From Glutinoglossum americanum (Eukaryota; Ascomycota; Geoglossomycetes; Geoglossales; Geoglossaceae), in assembly GCA_020080175.1 (NCBI GenBank), contig JAGHQL010000012.1, positions 163,370 through 227,369 on the forward strand: a DNA stretch of 64,000 nucleotides, read 5' to 3'. The position numbers were made by a program, and so were the translations under genes. Positions 1 to 12,598 of this stretch are shown here, one piece after another; the stretch's first letter is position 1; each line of letters starts with the position of its first letter. Under the pieces are notes generated by a model. The model saw only the letters and a list, made by a program, of their open reading frames with translations. It was not told the DNA's origin and made no database searches.

Positions 1-409
1 AAGAAAACATCAGCGTGAGATGCGGATCCGCACGCACGGGGAGAGGGAGAGGGAGGACGAACCCCTTCTTGACTCCGTCAACCTGTAGATCCACCCACCA
101 GACCCCAGGTACACCAAGTATCATCCACAACATGGCCTTCTTGAACAACGACCCTAGTGGCAGACATTGCAGCACTATGAAGTAGCCTAAGGTGAGTGCC
201 ACGAAGATCGGTAGGCGCGCGAGGAAGATGAAGATCCGGATCGGTAGGTAGATCTTCGACGTTGGGGTGAATATGGGGGTGAAGGGTGCAATGCCCGAGC
301 CTGTGGGTTTGTTTTTGCTTTTAATACAGTACCTTACGGATGACGGGTGGGTCTAATCTTGGAGTGTCGGGAAGTTACCTCGATCCCGAAACTGCGAGTA
401 TTTTTCCAT
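1..409 (-). CDS. LOA1: LOA1-like lysophosphatidic acid acyltransferase, N-terminal part
   Basis: This is the 5' end of a gene that runs off the left edge. On the minus strand an ATG at 409 opens a 31-nt exon (MEKYSQFRDR). A GTAACT donor at 378 and a CAG acceptor at 301 join it to GSGIAPFTP and then to a hydrophobic stretch containing LPIRIFIFLARLPIF and LGVPGVWWVDLQVDG. From memory of the family, this opening followed by two membrane segments and the WWVDLQ(V/I)DGV signature is typical of fungal LOA1/Vps66-type acyltransferases, which make phosphatidic acid at the ER and lipid droplets. The catalytic HX4D box should lie outside the window, so the activity cannot be checked here. The last 60 bases before the edge (after VDGVKKG) are less convincing and may belong to an intron. 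Confidence 0.75.
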
Positions 410-1292
410 GACAGTCCTAGTGAAGGGTCACAGCTTTCTTCCAGCTGAAGCGGATTGTGAAGTTGTAACGATTACAGCAACGAGCGTTGGCAGTACCGCG
501 TTCTCTGGTAAGTTCTGGCCAAAAAGGGCAAAAGGTACGGTGCGTTCGTTCTCGCACAGCGAGTCCGATCCAATGAGGATAAAGGGTTTGGATAGATCAA
601 TTGGGATGAATACCAACAGGCTCTGCGGAGCTTGAGTTGCGCATCATGTGTAAATAATTGTAGCCCGTGTTCGATAGCTGTAGTCCATAGCTTTACCCAG
701 GGATACTGTAATGAGTATGTATTCGCACGATGTGGAGGATGTGGAGCTGGAAGGAGATGTATGGATGTGTGGCGTGGGAAGCTGCTCTTTTCACATGCTA
801 ACTTGGAGCTAGGTTCGCATTCTTGGTGTTTCTCTAACATATGAATGAACTACAGGAAGAGGTCGGGATATGCATATTACATACATATTGCCTCACCACC
901 ATACATATATACACATACACTTTCACTATATTTCATCGACGGACCAGGTCTATTCGATCCTGTTTGTGGTGGTGTCTTGTGGTGGCTTGTGGTGTGGCTC
1001 TCCGTGTGGCTGAAGCCGGAGAGGCAGCGGTGGCTCATGACGCGGGCCTTGGCGTTGTTTACGCTTGTGTTGTGCTTGTCCGTTGCTGGGGAGAAATTCT
1101 GCCTCGACATCTCGGACTCGAACCAACTCGACAACGGCAATCGACCAACTACAATACGCTCGCTTGTTCCCTCTGTTCAACACTAAGCCTGGATCTCCTG
1201 CAAATTGATCAATGTCATCCCCGATTTAGGTCTGCCGAAAAAGAACACACGTATTTAGATAGACCACGGATCTCTTTCCAATCGTCGCTGTC
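410..1292. other. Intergenic region between two divergent genes
   Basis: This stretch lies between the ATG of the acyltransferase on the minus strand and the kinesin on the plus strand, so it must hold both promoters. Overlapping open frames exist in several phases but none has family-like sequence or splice-supported structure. I see no RNA gene. Confidence 0.5.
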
Positions 1293-4200
1293 ATGGACTC
1301 CAGCAGCGAGAACAATACGGTACGTATTGGCTTTCTTTCTAGTGATACCGGTTGACCTTTGGCGGCTGTACTATTGTCGAACAACTTCCCTGGGTCTGCG
1401 CTGGCACGATTCATAAGCAATTACCATCTTATACAAGCCCCTTCGATAAATTACTAAAGGGTGGCTGTAGTTCATGCGTACTTCGCTGCCTCGACCGACC
1501 AGCAAGATCCCCTCTCCAGCCAAAGCCTTGTCCGAAATTTCAGAGTCCACCAGCAATTCAAGAGCGACGACTATGTTACCACCACCACGGACCATTGGTC
1601 TCAAACACGGAATCTCAGCGCGTACGGGAATTTATCTCCGCTCCCTCTCCGAAACCAGCTTGTATCGCTGACATCTTCCCCATCGTGACACCACAGCATC
1701 TGAACCAGCTGCCAAACGACCTACTCTAGTAGAACGAGCCGGGGAGCCTATCAGAACGAATCAACCAGCACCACCTAGCTCACGGCTGATTAGCTCTACC
1801 GTAAGAGCAACGACCCTCGCAGGCACTCGTAGCAATTTCTCGGCATCTGTCTCGAGTCGTCCTGTCTCAACTCGTAGCATCTCTAGCACCAGCTCATTTT
1901 CCACCAGTACCGGTCCCGGAACCCGGCCTCCGTCAGCACAAAGCAGGTTTCGCCCGCAATCGTCGATTGGACACGAACGACATGCGTCTGCGTCTGCCAT
2001 ATACGGGCCAACAGCGCGACCCGCGAGCGCGCTTGAGAGCCGCTCGGCGGGAGCGAATGGTAAACTGGCACCAGCAAACAGGAAGGGTATGATGCCTCTT
2101 TCAATTTCGACGTATCAAGCTTGCCCAGGGTTGGCTAGGAGCTGTGAAACTGAGGGACAATCATTGTCATCTTGGTCAAGCTCTCGGGCTTCATCTTTGG
2201 CCTCAGCAGGCATTCAGACTTCTGCTTTTGGTCCACATCGGGCCCTTTCAATAAATACTGCCATCACTGCTTTGGCTACTACTGAGAGAACTGTGGTTTC
2301 TTCTAAAGAAGAGCCTCGGACAAGAAACTTTTCTGAGTCTTCCCCTTCTAGCAATGCTACACGTAGATTGGGGTTTTACACCTCTCGTTCACCTACATCC
2401 CCGCGATTTTCTCCAACAAGGCATTCTTTTGATTCATTCAATCTTCAATCTCAGCGTGTTGTGCAAGATCTTTTACCAAAAACTCCCTCGAGAACGCTCA
2501 GGCATTCTCCACATAAGAAGACGTATCTAACGCGTGACACAAATACTACAGCATTCGACCCTACCGAGAGGCTCGAGGGCCAAGAAATGCTCATCGCCCA
2601 ATTGCAAAAGAGTTTGAACGAGACGGACTTCAAATGGGGAAAGGCTGAGGAGTCAAAAGCGGTGTATGAGGCAAAGAGTACGTCTTCGGTCAGGGCGCTA
2701 TTTCAAGATATTCTTGAATATGGCGCCCCCTCTGACAGCTCAAATTGGAGAAAGCTTACTCATGGGTTTGTCTGCGCAGTCAACGAGCTCGAAGCTGAAA
2801 AGGGACAGTTAAGGAACGAGCTTGAATCGGCTCAGAGGAAGCACGCATCAACAAAAAACAAGCTTGAGTCGCAATTGGCCGCAGAGCGGGCGACGAATGA
2901 CAATGAACGGCGAATCGCCGCGGAAGAACGGCGGGCCACGGAAGAGGACCAAAGGATACAACAAGCCTTCATTGAAGACCTCATGAGCGAACATCGCGAC
3001 GAGATGGAGCGCCTGGAAAACGACTACCAGCAGAAACTCCAGAGCATGCAACAGCGGGCCAGCGAGGATGCTAACCGCCTGCAGGGATTAAATGCGGATG
3101 GCGTTCGGGAACTGGAACGGGCTAAGGCAGACCTCGAACGAGAAAAATCGATCACAAAGAGGCTGCAGGAAACTCTGACTGAAACTTCCACAACTGTTCT
3201 TCAACTCCAAGCCACAGATCGGGCCAAGCAAGCTAAGATCGATTACCTCGAGTCAGACGGGCAGGCTCAGGCCCAAAGTTTTGCGGATGTATTGAGGCAG
3301 ATGCAAGAGGCGCAAGACGCTGAGGAAGCAGCGAAAGAGAAGTTACGGGCTGAAGAGAGTGTAATCAGGAAACTGCGAAACCAAGTGCAGGAATTAAAGG
3401 GTAACATCCGCGTCTTCTGTCGTGTCAGGCCAGCGCTGGGGGAGAGTGAGGAGTCAGCCCGTATTGCACTGCCAGACGAGGGCCTCGATTCGAAGGCAAT
3501 AGAGGTACAGGGCCCGGAAGAGAGGAGTAGCTTAGGCACCATTACAACGAAAACGAACGCCTTTACATTTGACAGGGTTTTTGGTCCCTCTGCGCATAAC
3601 CAAGAGGTATTTGAAGAGATTAGCCAGCTAGTCCAAAGCGCACTAGACGGCTACAATGTCTGCATCTTCTGTTACGGCCAAACAGGGGCCGGCAAGACCC
3701 ACACGATGAGCTCTGAAGATGGAATGATACCGCGAGCACTCCGCCAGATCTACGACACAGCTAGGGGTATAGAGGAGAAGGGGTGGAGATACACTATGGA
3801 AGGCAGTTTCGTTGAGGTGTACAATGAGGTGCTTAATGACCTGCTTGGGAAGCCAGAGGACTACGAGAAGACCAAACATGAGATCCGGCATGACGCGCAG
3901 ACATGCAAGACGACTGTCACGGATCTGACAGCTGTGGTCCTTGACAGCCCCGCCAAGGTCGAGTCTATACTGAAGCGGGCGACGGCTAATCGCACCGTCG
4001 CCTCCACCAAGGCAAATGAGCGGTCGTCGAGGAGCCACAGCGTGTTCATCCTCCGTCTAACGGGCGTCAACGAAATTACGGGAGAGAAGAGCGACGGCAC
4101 TTTGAACCTCGTTGACCTGGCGGGAAGCGAGAGGCTAAGCCATAGCGGGAGCACGGGAGATCGGTTGAAGGAGACGCAGAATATCAACAAGAGTCTCAGT

Positions 4201-4594
4201 TGCCTTGGCGATGTGATTGGAGCATTAGGGCAGGGCAAAGAGGGGGGCCACGTGCCGTATAGAAATTCCAAGGTAAGAAAAGAAACGGTGGCAACTTTGC
4301 ATCGTCGAGATGCTTTTTCTTTATTTTTTTTAAAGTTGGTATAGTTTGGCTAATTTGTTCGAGTATAGCTCACGTATCTGTTGAGATATTCGCTTGGTGG
4401 AAACTCCAAGACTTTGATGTTTGTCATGGTGAGTCCGTTGCAGGCACATCTCAATGAGACATTGACTAGCTTGAAATTTGCCACAAAGGTGAGTTCCCTT
4501 TCTAGCGTGTACGTAGTCCAATGGTGCTGATTAATCGATGCAGGTTTCAAACACATATATCGGGACAGCCCGGAGGGTGACCGGAAGGCCGTAG
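1293..4594 (+). CDS. klpA: Kinesin-14 (KlpA/Kar3-type), C-terminal motor
   Basis: This is a minus-end-directed microtubule motor of the kinesin-14 family, used in the spindle and in nuclear positioning. My model has five exons: 1293-1319, 1471-1621, 1697-4272, 4369-4488 and 4544-4594, giving 974 aa in one frame. The N-terminal 280 residues are Ser/Thr/Arg-rich and probably bind microtubules. A coiled coil follows, then the kinesin-14 neck [14 protein letters not shown] and the motor at the C-terminus. Visible motor motifs are the P-loop [11 protein letters not shown], switch I SSRSHS and switch [10 protein letters not shown]; the protein closes with [16 protein letters not shown] and a short tail. 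The start is the MDSSSENN exon, which splices to [12 protein letters not shown]. Introns are 151, 75, 96 and 55 nt. The motor assignment is secure; the first two exons are less so. Confidence 0.93.
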
Positions 4595-5721
4595 TGCTGG
4601 CGGACATCTGTGTCTTTTTTTCATGCTTTCCATTATCGTTTTGCGGAGTCTTGAGGTTGGGAGTTTTTGGGGACCTGTTTTTTTCTTTTTTCTTTCCTAT
4701 TTTTTCCGTCCTTCCCGTCAATGTAGAACTCGGCAATGGTTTTCGCTGTGGGACATGTATCACAATAACAATGACACGAGAAGAATAAAAAGCAAAAGGC
4801 GGCTTTTTCCAAGTGAATTAATAAAGGCAGTTTTCCCGATTGGGAAGGAGAAGTCGATGGTTGGACAGTTGATTGGCGGAAATGAAGGAAACGAAGGAAG
4901 TGAAGGTCCCAAGCAGGCGCAATAGAGCACACAACGTTGCTACTTTGTCTCGGATAACGGAAGACTGAACCATGACTGAACCAATGGGAAGTTCGTCTCT
5001 TTACCCGTGCAAAATGTCCGGAACAACTCGGGCCCCCGAATTGGGGAATTCTAATTGGGGTCACGTTGGGTCTGACTGTTCTCGGATTCGGCACAGCTTG
5101 TCTGCGGCGCGTTGCGCATTGCGTGCATCAGAAGGGCGGGTTGTCCGGAGAGCGTATGTAGGAGAACAGGGTAGAGAGTGTGGGGATGAGGAATGCAGAA
5201 TGCAGGAATGCGGGAGTGCGAGAATGTTGGAATATTGTTGAGGGTGAGGCCGACGGGAGGGCGTGAGAGATGTGGACGTTTCTTCTCGCTCTCCCAACCG
5301 TTGAAGACGTGGAGATACAATCCCCATTCCACAATCCAGCCCGACCCAAAGCCACAAGCTGCGGTGCGCAGCCCCCGCGGCGCAGCGCTTGTACCTCTTC
5401 TCCTACCAACCCCCACTCCTGTGCGACGGAGGATACTTCTGGTGCAAGTACATTCGCTGTTCAAGTGCAAGTACAGGTACAAACAAGTACATCTGCTTAC
5501 GGAGAGCAGCATCCAGCCCTCCTCTCGCGTCTCGCGGCTTTTTTTATTTTAATCTTTCGAGTTTTTTTGGGGGCATCAATGGCTTTTTTATGACAACCGC
5601 CACCAAGACGACCGCCGCGACGAAGACGGATGCAAGCAGCAGAGCGGACTCTAAGCTAACCCGACGCTGGTATTATTTATATATATTTTAGATATATATC
5701 TTTACATAGTTTGGGAGTTTG
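4595..5721. other. Intergenic region
   Basis: This holds the kinesin 3' region and the promoter side of the downstream kinase gene. Open frames on both strands overlap one another and are not family-like. A very AT-rich TATA-like stretch (about 5670-5700) lies just before the kinase ATG. Confidence 0.5.
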
Positions 5722-8231
5722 ATGGGAGATATTAGTGGAGATGAGGTCGAGGGAGAGGCGGGAGGTGAGTGGTCGAGAAGCGGGTTGTTGGGAGGGAAGA
5801 GAAGGGAAGAGGGACCGGGGACTGACGTTCTGCGCCTGAGTCTAGGGATTCCGGCAACGACGGCCGCAGCGGCGGCGGCGGCGGCGGCGACGACCAGTAT
5901 AGAGACTCCCACGTCGCGGTTCTACAACGATAGCAACAGCACCAACGGCCACGAGGCATCACCGCCTCCACTTAACACCGCCCTCGCCGGCGAGCAAGAC
6001 TCGATAACCTCCTCGCAATGCATAGCTTTACCCCAAAGCCCAGCGAGCGGCGGACTCGAGCTCCGGGCAGACATCGAACCCTGTTGTGAAGTGTCCCCTG
6101 CAGCTGCGACCTTCGCCACTGCAGCGCAGCAACAAGTGGTGGCGGCGAGGAGTAGCAGCAGCAGCAGCAGCAGTAGACGCGCGACGTCTCCTCATCCTCA
6201 CTCCTCTCACTACTATCCTCCTCCTTACTCCACCGCGGGCCCACACCGCACGCCGAGCGTCAAAGCGGCAATATCCGCGTCGACGACGCTGGCGGGATCA
6301 CTGTCGCCTGGATCGGCGCTCTCGTCGCCTGCTCTGGGGCCGATGGTCGACATCACGCCTCTGCCGTCACCCTTGATCTCGTCGGATTCGCCGGGGCCGT
6401 GGAATCGGATTGCTATGGCTTCGAGGCCGGGGTCGAGGCCGGGATCGAGAGGGTCGAAGGGATCGAAGGGGTCGGGGTTGGGGGTCACAAGCACGCTGGA
6501 GGAGGGGGAAGAGCAACCGCAGCAGAAGCCGAGACGCAAGACCTATCAGGGGTTGGCGGCAAAGACAGCGGAGGGCAGGGACGCGGGGGAGGTGAGGCAC
6601 GGCAGGAATAGGAGCCAGAGCGAATACGTCCCTGAGGGCCTCCAGCCGGCAGGACCTCGTCACATATCTGTGTTAGCGTCCGGAGAGTCAACCGCCACCG
6701 CCTCCTCCTCCGAGGCGGCACCGGGAGCCGCTACTCCGACAGTACCCCATATAAAGCGGGAACCCTACCTGGCGATCGAGCGAGGTCTTACGGGAATCAC
6801 CTCCGTCGTCGTCGACGGCGTCCCAACGCCTCCACCCAGCCACCGTGGCGTCGAGAGCAGCGATAGCGACTCCTCACTCTCGAATACACGGTCAATGCAG
6901 GACAGGAGTGAGGGCCGGACCACGAAGAAACCACGTCATGACTACTACGGCGCTGTCATGGTTAAGAGCGGTAAGCGGAAGAGATGGAGAGCGCTATACC
7001 AGCTAGGCCAGGGGACTTTTAGCAAGGTTATGCTTGCAACGTCTCAGGAGCATATCCCTGAAGACAGCAGCTACAATAGCGACAACAAGATCGACGAAGA
7101 GGAAAACGAAGAAGGGCGAGTTCCTAACCCCCCATCCTCCTCCGCCAGCGCTCCAACCACCACATCTCCGCCGGGCATCAACCCCACGACCCTTGTCGCC
7201 GTCAAGATACTCGAACATGGCCCCGCCGGAGGCGCTTCCGAAGAGCGTATTGAATCCTCCCTCAAGCGCGAACTCGACATACTCAAATCGATCCACCACC
7301 CATCTCTGGTCCACCTCGAGGCATTCAGCGTCGAGAGGACGAGAGCGTTGCTGGTGCTGAGGTACTGCGATGGGGGGGACCTGTTCGAGTTGGCTGCTAG
7401 CGAGTGGGGGAGGAAAGAGGTGTTGGGGGTGGAGATGGTGCGGAGGATATTTGCGGAGCTGGTGGGAGCGGTGAGGTATCTGCACGGGGAGGGGATCGTG
7501 CATCGGGATTTGAAGCTTGAGAGTGGGTTTATTCATCTCCTCCGTTCCTTTCCTTCACTCCCCGCCCCTCCACTTCCTTTCCCTGCGTAGAAATGATGTC
7601 CTACTCTCCCGAAACGGAGAGAAGGACGGAAGATAAAATAAAACCCTGGCAGGATGACCCCCCCCCCCTCCCCTCCCCAAGACCCCTTTTTTTAAAAAAA
7701 AAACAAGACAAAAAACATTCTAATACTCCCATCACAGACGTCCTCCTCAACCTCCCCCCGCACACCCTCGCCTCCCTCCCCTCCCCAAAATCCCACCCGA
7801 CATCCCTAACGACCCTCACCGACCTCGGCCTCTCCAAACGCATCGACCCGGCCTCCCCGCTCCTCACCACCCGCTGCGGCTCGGAGGACTACGCCGCCCC
7901 GGAACTCCTCATGGGCCTCCCCTACGACGGGAGGTCGACCGACGCGTGGGCCCTAGGCGTCGTACTGTTTGCTCTCATGGAGGGGAGGTTGCCGTTCGAC
8001 GGGAGCGGGAGGGGTGGTGGTGGTAGGAGCAGGGTCGCGCATCGCATCGCGAGGGTCGAGTGGGGGTGGGGCGGGGAGCCCCCAGCGGAGGGATGGGTCT
8101 TGGGCAGGGAGGCCGTTGAGGGGTTGTTGAGGAGGAGGGAGAGGAGGGTTGGGTTGGATGTCTTGGAGGGGGCCGAGTGGGTTAGGGGCGGGGTTGAGGT
8201 CGAGGGGGGGTTGAAGTGCGTGGGTGAGTGA
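5722..8231 (+). CDS. Serine/threonine protein kinase with long disordered N-terminus
   Basis: The kinase domain occupies the C-terminal half of a 764-aa protein in two exons, 5722-7522 and 7738-8231. The 215-nt intron has a TTCTAATAC branch site and joins DLKLE to NVLLN. Motifs in order are the glycine loop LGQGTFSKV, VAVKILE with the ATP-binding lysine, the catalytic loop HRDLKLEN, DLG in place of the usual DFG, the activation-segment end YAAPELLMG, and STDAWALGVVLFALMEGRLPF. A roughly 60-residue acidic/Pro insert separates the glycine loop from the VAVK lysine. Residues 1-410 are low complexity, with Ala, Ser and Pro runs including a GCG-repeat Ala tract near 5870. The ATG at 5722 is the first in frame. 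I do not recognise the subfamily with certainty; the substrate is unknown. Confidence 0.85.
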
Positions 8232-9143
8232 AGTGATGGGGGGGTAGATTTTTTTTTCTTTTTTCTTTTTTCTTTTTCTTTCTCCTTCCGCAGTAGCAGT
8301 AGTGGTTAGTTAGCTAAACAGTAGTAGTAGTACCTGGCTTTTGGGTCTCTCTCTATATATCCACCCCAAACCCCCCCTCCCCGAGGCCTAGAGCTCGAAA
8401 TTCTTTTTTTCCGCCTGCATTATCGTTATGGTTTACGTACGTTGTCTTTTTTTCTTTGGTTGTATCAAATTTGTTTGGATCTTCCCCCCGGTTAGTTTAG
8501 GGTTAGGGTTCGTGGCGGGCATTTGGGAGACAGGAAAGGAAAGGAAAGGGAGGGAGGAGAGGAAAGGGAAAAGGTTTCTGAAAATTTTTTTTCTTGGGTT
8601 TTTACAACCATCATCGAACCTAGACCGCTTGTTGCTGTTACTGCCGTCGTCGCTTCATTTTTCAACTCTATTTAATCCCTAATCCTGCCTTTTCTGCTCT
8701 CTCTCGTCCCCTCCCACGGGAAACGAGAACGAACGAGCGTCGGAATGTCGGAATATCAATACCGCCCGTCCCTGTTTTGTAGGATAGAGAGATTAAAGAT
8801 TAAGATTTTTTTTTCCCTGACGGGGCCTTTTCTTTTCGTTTTATAATCGTCGATGTTGGGTCCACGGAGACAATGGCGGTGGTTTTGTTTAACTGGGGCC
8901 CGCTAAGCAGGTCCGGAAACTCATGGTGTCGGTCTCCTACGGCTGCACCGGGTAACAAATTCCCGCCTCCGCGACGGCAAGACAGCGCCGCGGTATATAT
9001 ATTGCTGTGGCTACGCCATCCCTCTGCGGCATCGAGCGGTAGCGTTGCTCCTCTCCCCAACGCTTCTACTTTGGCGAGCGGCTCCATCTTACCGGTAGAA
9101 GAGCAAAGGCCCCTATCTCCAACTCATTTTTTAAGCCTTCTTC
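8232..9143. other. Intergenic region with T-rich tracts and a telomere-like motif
   Basis: The stretch after the kinase stop carries long T and CT/GA tracts, a short TTAGGG-type repeat at about 8497-8511 and a GGAAA/GGGA purine tract at 8530-8575. No convincing gene is seen. An open frame beginning near 8873 overlaps the NTPase pseudogene in another phase and was not called. Confidence 0.45.
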
Positions 9144-10457
9144 TTGGTACGACAAGCGGCAGTAAATTCCGCATGGGACATGCACATGTACTTTATCAAC
9201 AGGATCCAAAAAGGGGGGGTGGTTCATCACCCCCTATGTCGAAGACGGGAAACCTTCAGCAATCCCCCATCCTTCAACGGTCTTGCTTCCTTCTCAGACA
9301 GTCTCGCCGGATTCTACTCTGGGGCCTCCGGGCCTACAGGGGGCTCCAAGTCTCTTAACCCTATGAGGCGGTTCTCTGGCTTCCTAATAAAACGAGCTTC
9401 AGACCAGGAGCGTGAAACCGGAAATACGGCCTTGGTTACACAAGCCTTGGATCGGTTGCCGTGGCCCAAGGGCGTTACTTATATGGGCATCCCTGAAGAT
9501 GTACGTTTGCCGGAGCAGTTTTTCAAATTGATGCAAAAGGCTTTAAGGTGCTAACGAGATCCCAGGATCGGTTTTAAAGAAGGTAGCTAAAGTAATTCCC
9601 TTCGAGTTAATTGTTCCCAAGGCTGATAGTATAGCAGACTCAGAAAGCTACCTAAGTGCCTGGAATATGTTTTCTGACGCTGCGGTCAAGTACAAACAGG
9701 TATATAATCAAACTCCAATCTTGGTTATCGACAATGTGGATAAACTCGCTCCGGATCAACTGGAGTTTGTTGGCTGCTTTAGAATTGGGCGAAGCGTTGT
9801 GCCGATTACGATATAGCCAGGTTCGTATTTGTGACAAGTGAAGGCTACGTACCAAGTCATTTGATGGGTAACTTTATCCCGTATACGGTCATTTTTATTA
9901 ATTGCTGTGCTAATCCATGGCCACAGAGAATAGCGCGTGGCCAAGGAGCGAGGAGCTCGTCAGAGTAGATGATATGAGCAAAGAGCAAACTTTTCAATAC
10001 CACAAGCTTCTTGGAATCGGCGATGACCAGATAGCACCAATTTATGACCTTGTTGGTGGCCGTATAGGCCGCCTTCGGGATGTTGTGCGTGACTTGAACG
10101 CGGGTATATCTTTCCAAGGTACGTGTACAGATGGTATATGTATATGATATGCAGAATTTAGATTCTCACTACTTTATAGAGGTCCGTGAGAGGCTGTTCG
10201 AAGTTGCTGAAGGCCAACTTAAAAAAGCCTTAATACTTCCTAGAGAACGCTATCACAAACAAGGAGCGGCGGTTATAAGGGAGCTTCTGAAAAACGGATC
10301 TGTCAGCGGCCCCCACTATGCTCATTTGATGGGCGAAGCCGGAGATGAACTGTTGAATATGAATGCGTTTTCACCGTTTGGTGGTTTTCGGGGCGGTCCC
10401 GTTACCTTCCAGTCGACCGAGATGCAGCAGTACTGCGAGGAAAATGCATCTTTCTAG
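9144..10457 (+). pseudogene. Decayed AAA-type P-loop NTPase of a fungal multigene family
   Basis: Family-like pieces of one fungal NTPase run through several frames. They are ALVTQALDRLPWPKGVTYM, a clear Walker B ILVIDNVDKLAPDQ, FVFVTSEGYVPSHLM, then after a plausible intron (about 9869-9927) NSAWPRSEELVRVDDMSKEQ, and after a second intron (about 10119-10179) a C-terminal helical lid ending at 10457. The usual Walker A GSGKTALV is ETGNTALV here, so the ATP-binding lysine is lost. The frame shifts by one base near 9548 and again near 9770, where CAG has become TAG just before NWAKRCADYD. The two 3' introns still splice in frame, so decay is recent or partial. Homologues are numerous in filamentous fungi and of unclear function. 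The true 5' end is not clear. Confidence 0.72.
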
Positions 10458-12598
10458 AAGAAATGAAAGTATTAGTTAGGATTCACACCGTGGACTATGC
10501 CTATTTTCACGGCATGGTCATGAGAGTCCCCCCCGTGGCTCTCGGGTCCCCCCTGAGCCACGATACAACGATACAACGGTGGCCTCTGGGAGCATGCCCA
10601 TGACCATGGGGGTCTTTCAAAAATATACTCTATAACGCATTCGCTAGTTCCTCAATATACCTTATGACAATACTATAATGTTTTGTACGTGGGCTTTTAT
10701 GGTATTCTGGCAAGCTTTACATAGTATCCAAAATCCGCCCAAGAGCTTTCCGGGGCTGCATTTAGAGCGAAAACGTTCACCTACGCCCTCGCCTTAGTCC
10801 ACCGTATTCGGGGCAGTACCAGCTGGAGAGATTTTCGTATCTTGGAACGCAAAAAAGTCTCTAGTCCCCCAACCCCACCGGTACCGCGCCGTCTCGAGCA
10901 ACAGGGCGTTTACATTTTACAAGGGTAATTTTCCCGCGCCGCAGAAAAAAAGTCTCAGTCCTTGTTCCCCGCGAATCCTCCTGTATCTCGGCCGAAGGTG
11001 GTGGGCAAGTGTTGACAAACACCAAGTTCTCTGGCACCCTCATCGGTTATATCTACCATAACAATCAACACTCACCACGTCTCGCACAATAGTCCACTAC
11101 AATGCCCACTTCCCCGATGAAGGAAATAACCAAGTCTTAGGCTTCTGACAGAATGGATCCGTCATGCGGAATCAGATTGTGGAATGGGTGCATATTACCA
11201 CCACGCTTCTTTATATACACTATGTTGTTTTCCAATACCTAGAGGGTGGAAATCCGCAGGATTCTGCGACAAACCACGGTCCCTCTATTAACTTATCGGG
11301 CGATAATAGCGCTATTGATCTAGGATACTGTGTAGTCCTCTCTACCAACAGTGGGTATAGAAACTCAGATCCACCACTCAACTCGAGCTTTATATTAGCG
11401 AGAACTCTTATAGGTGAACGAACCTCTTGATATCACAACAACTGGAGAGAGAGCTACTCCTCACTCTGTATTATACGATCTTCCGGATTCTGATCCCCAA
11501 GTAAGCATCTCCTTATCACTTTAATATTGATCGTTATTTTAATTGTAGTCGGTCGGTAGATAGCCTCGTTCAGACAAAGAGTTCGTAAAAGGGACGATTG
11601 CCATGTGGTGACAGGTACCCGAGTACCGCTTGGAAATTGTGATGCCTTTGGAGTAGTACATTGTTCCCGGAGGGTGGAGGCCGCCTTGCTGAAGAAGGGA
11701 AGAAGGGGTGGCGAAAAAACTAAATAGGGGAAATTTACTGGTGTCTAGATTATTATAATTATTCACCATCTTTGTTGGCTAGGCGGTGTGTGGATGGCGA
11801 GACTCACCTTTTCTTTTTTTTCTCTTGTTTTGTTTTGTTTTCCTGGGCGCGTGGTGTGCAGATGTGGAGAAACGAGGGTTATGATGCTGGGGAGGAGGGT
11901 TGGGGTTGGGGTTGCCTTAGCGCTAGTTAGTCGTTCTAGGGCGGGGAGTAAACTAGTTCAGTCTGCAGACGATAGGCAACATCTAGCTAGCAAGCAACAC
12001 GGCCAGTGATACGGCACACGTATTTAACCTTCTCTCCATTCATTGGTCGACTCCATTCTCCCTAGTCCTATGCCTCATAGCACAGATGCTTTCATGCTTT
12101 CATGCGTTCGATTAAACATCCCACCACTCTCCCACACACACACCTCTCCCGAGAGAGAAAAACTACTATTATCGGCCGGGCAGCTGTAATATTCACCCGC
12201 CTAGCCCGCCAAATAGGTTCCGCTCCCCCCGGAAGTCGAACTTTTAAAAAGGAAAAGAAAAGGCGGGAGGTGAAAAGAGTAAATAGGGGTACCACAAACT
12301 GTCCTGCAATACGCGATATACGTGATGGGACGGGAAGTATATAAAGTAGTGCAGCGTATGGTAGGTTCCTTCAGGGCTTTGGATCAAATGGACTTGAGCT
12401 TTTGTTTATTCGCAGCCAGAGGTAAAAAAAAAGAAAGGGGGAAAACCAACCACCCACTCGCTAGTCTAGTCGCCTGGTGGTGTGCACACAGTTCCAGAAA
12501 TCTGCCGTCACTCCAAATCGTTCTTCCCTAACGTGGTAAGCAGTGGCCAGCGGATTTGCCAAGTGACGCCGTAGGACAAAAGTGCAACGCTTCGACGC
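10458..12598. other. Intergenic region, no gene called
   Basis: It carries an imperfect inverted-repeat structure at 10513-10608. Small open frames (for example 11164-11430 and 12102-12344) have no recognisable sequence or splice support. T-rich and A-rich tracts appear at about 11810-11845 and 12424-12435. Confidence 0.45.

Noticed and set aside
1100-1135. B-box-like GGTTCGAGTCC on the minus strand, possible tRNA
   Set aside because: No A box or pairing acceptor stem can be found at tRNA spacing.
841-1416. Overlapping open frames of 113-191 codons before the kinesin
   Set aside because: They overlap each other in different phases, run across the kinesin first exon and show no protein-family character.
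4430-4444. GTGAGTCCGTTGCAG as a 15-nt intron in the kinesin
   Set aside because: Translated through, it gives VSPLQ, which is conserved in kinesin-14 motors.
9548-9565. An 18-nt GT...AG stretch that might repair the NTPase frame
   Set aside because: Far below the minimum size of a fungal intron and it does not restore the expected frame, so I treat it as a frameshift.
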